Assembly (NCBI GenBank): GCA_964389375.1 | Contig: CAYMDP010000050.1 | Span: 1 to 20,544, forward strand | Direction of reading: 5' to 3' | DNA from: CAYMDP01 sp964389375 | Lineage (GTDB): Bacteria > Bdellovibrionota > Bdellovibrionia > Bdellovibrionales > UBA1609 | Length of the DNA: 20,544 nucleotides | Shown here: positions 20,279 through 20,544 of the stretch, piece after piece | How the letters are laid out: every line of letters starts with the position of its first letter | How positions within the stretch are numbered: the first letter of the stretch is position 1 | Notes under the pieces: model-generated | Database searches by the model: none | What the model saw: only the letters and a program-made list of their open reading frames with translations | Told to the model about the DNA's origin: nothing | Program-made: the position numbers and the translations under genes

Positions 20279-20544
20279 ATGCCCTTACTAGACCTTCAAA
20301 AACCTAGACTGAAGTCGCTTTTTCAAAAGGCAGGACTCGGACTGCTCTCACTCAGCCTTAGTTTCGGCTTTTGTCTCTCAGCTGTTGCTGAGTATCGGGC
20401 CTACGAACTTCTCATCACAAACACGGCAACTGGGACAGAGCGGAGAGTTCTTGCAAGCCTCGATCACCTTCAGTACCCAATGTATTATCCACTCAACCCC
20501 TCCGAGCAGATTGGCTACATCACCTCCTGGATGTGCCGAGGGCG
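20279..20544 (+). CDS. Secreted protein of unknown function, cut by the right window edge
   Basis: An open frame runs from the ATG at 20279 to the window end without a stop; 88 full codons are visible. It begins MPLLDLQKPRLKSLFQKAGL, continues as a hydrophobic stretch LGLLSLSLSFGFCLSAVA and has a likely AVA cleavage site before EYRAYEL, so the product should be exported. The mature part includes LDHLQYPMYYPLNPSEQ and ITSWMCRG, which recall small secreted unknown proteins of Bdellovibrio-like bacteria (memory only). No Shine-Dalgarno is visible near the ATG. An overlapping ATG at 20263 gives only a 14-codon frame. Confidence 0.65.
   Translation, partial: MPLLDLQKPRLKSLFQKAGLGLLSLSLSFGFCLSAVAEYRAYELLITNTATGTERRVLASLDHLQYPMYYPLNPSEQIGYITSWMCRG

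Overview
The window is a stretch of ordinary bacterial chromosome with dense, short-spaced genes on both strands and moderate base composition. ClpA, HtpX, Slt-type transglycosylase, Lnt and MutS2, together with many secreted or lipid-anchored proteins of unknown function, fit a Gram-negative with an outer membrane. The flavour of the unknown proteins (zinc-ribbon membrane protein, signal-peptide protein with a YYPL...SWMC motif, subtilisin-like secreted protease) suggests a Bdellovibrio-like predator (Bdellovibrionota). That placement is an inference from memory, not a search result.

Layout. 1-2203 is clpA, cut by the left window edge. It converges on a membrane-anchored FMN/Fe-S glutamate-synthase-like oxidoreductase (2284-3867, minus). 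htpX and an EamA transporter form a plus-strand pair (4159-5964). A lytic transglycosylase (6184-8400) and a secreted subtilisin-like protease (8827-10176) follow. A minus-strand zinc-ribbon membrane protein (10173-11003) is divergent from lnt, which overlaps mutS2 (11085-15006). Then come a minus-strand lipoprotein (15020-15865), a cysteine-rich secreted protein (15928-17478, minus) and a plus-strand lipoprotein (17677-18465). The right end holds a minus-strand protein made of two copies of one domain (18759-19619), a small plus-strand protein (19848-20168), and a secreted protein cut by the right edge (20279-20544).

How the genes relate. ClpA and HtpX are cytosolic and inner-membrane protein quality control. 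Slt and the exported protease act on cell wall and protein outside the cytoplasm. Lnt completes lipoprotein maturation, and at least two lipoproteins lie nearby. MutS2 handles DNA junctions or stalled ribosomes. They do not form one pathway.

The most unusual structure lies between the genes. Four gene ends carry inverted repeats, and three of these have long arms (25, 44 and 52 bp) that begin within 3 nt of a stop codon, or contain it, and enclose 59-118 nt spacers. The 52-bp arms after 18465 are perfectly complementary. One pair, downstream of the transglycosylase, belongs to a 36-bp element present three times. Each of these copies begins with ATG and could encode a short peptide. Other points are a near-consensus promoter placed so that a lipoprotein mRNA would be leaderless, three TCTGTC repeats exactly 24 bp apart before the transglycosylase gene, and a near-consensus promoter before the tandem-domain gene. 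No tRNA, rRNA, CRISPR array, transposase or phage gene was seen.
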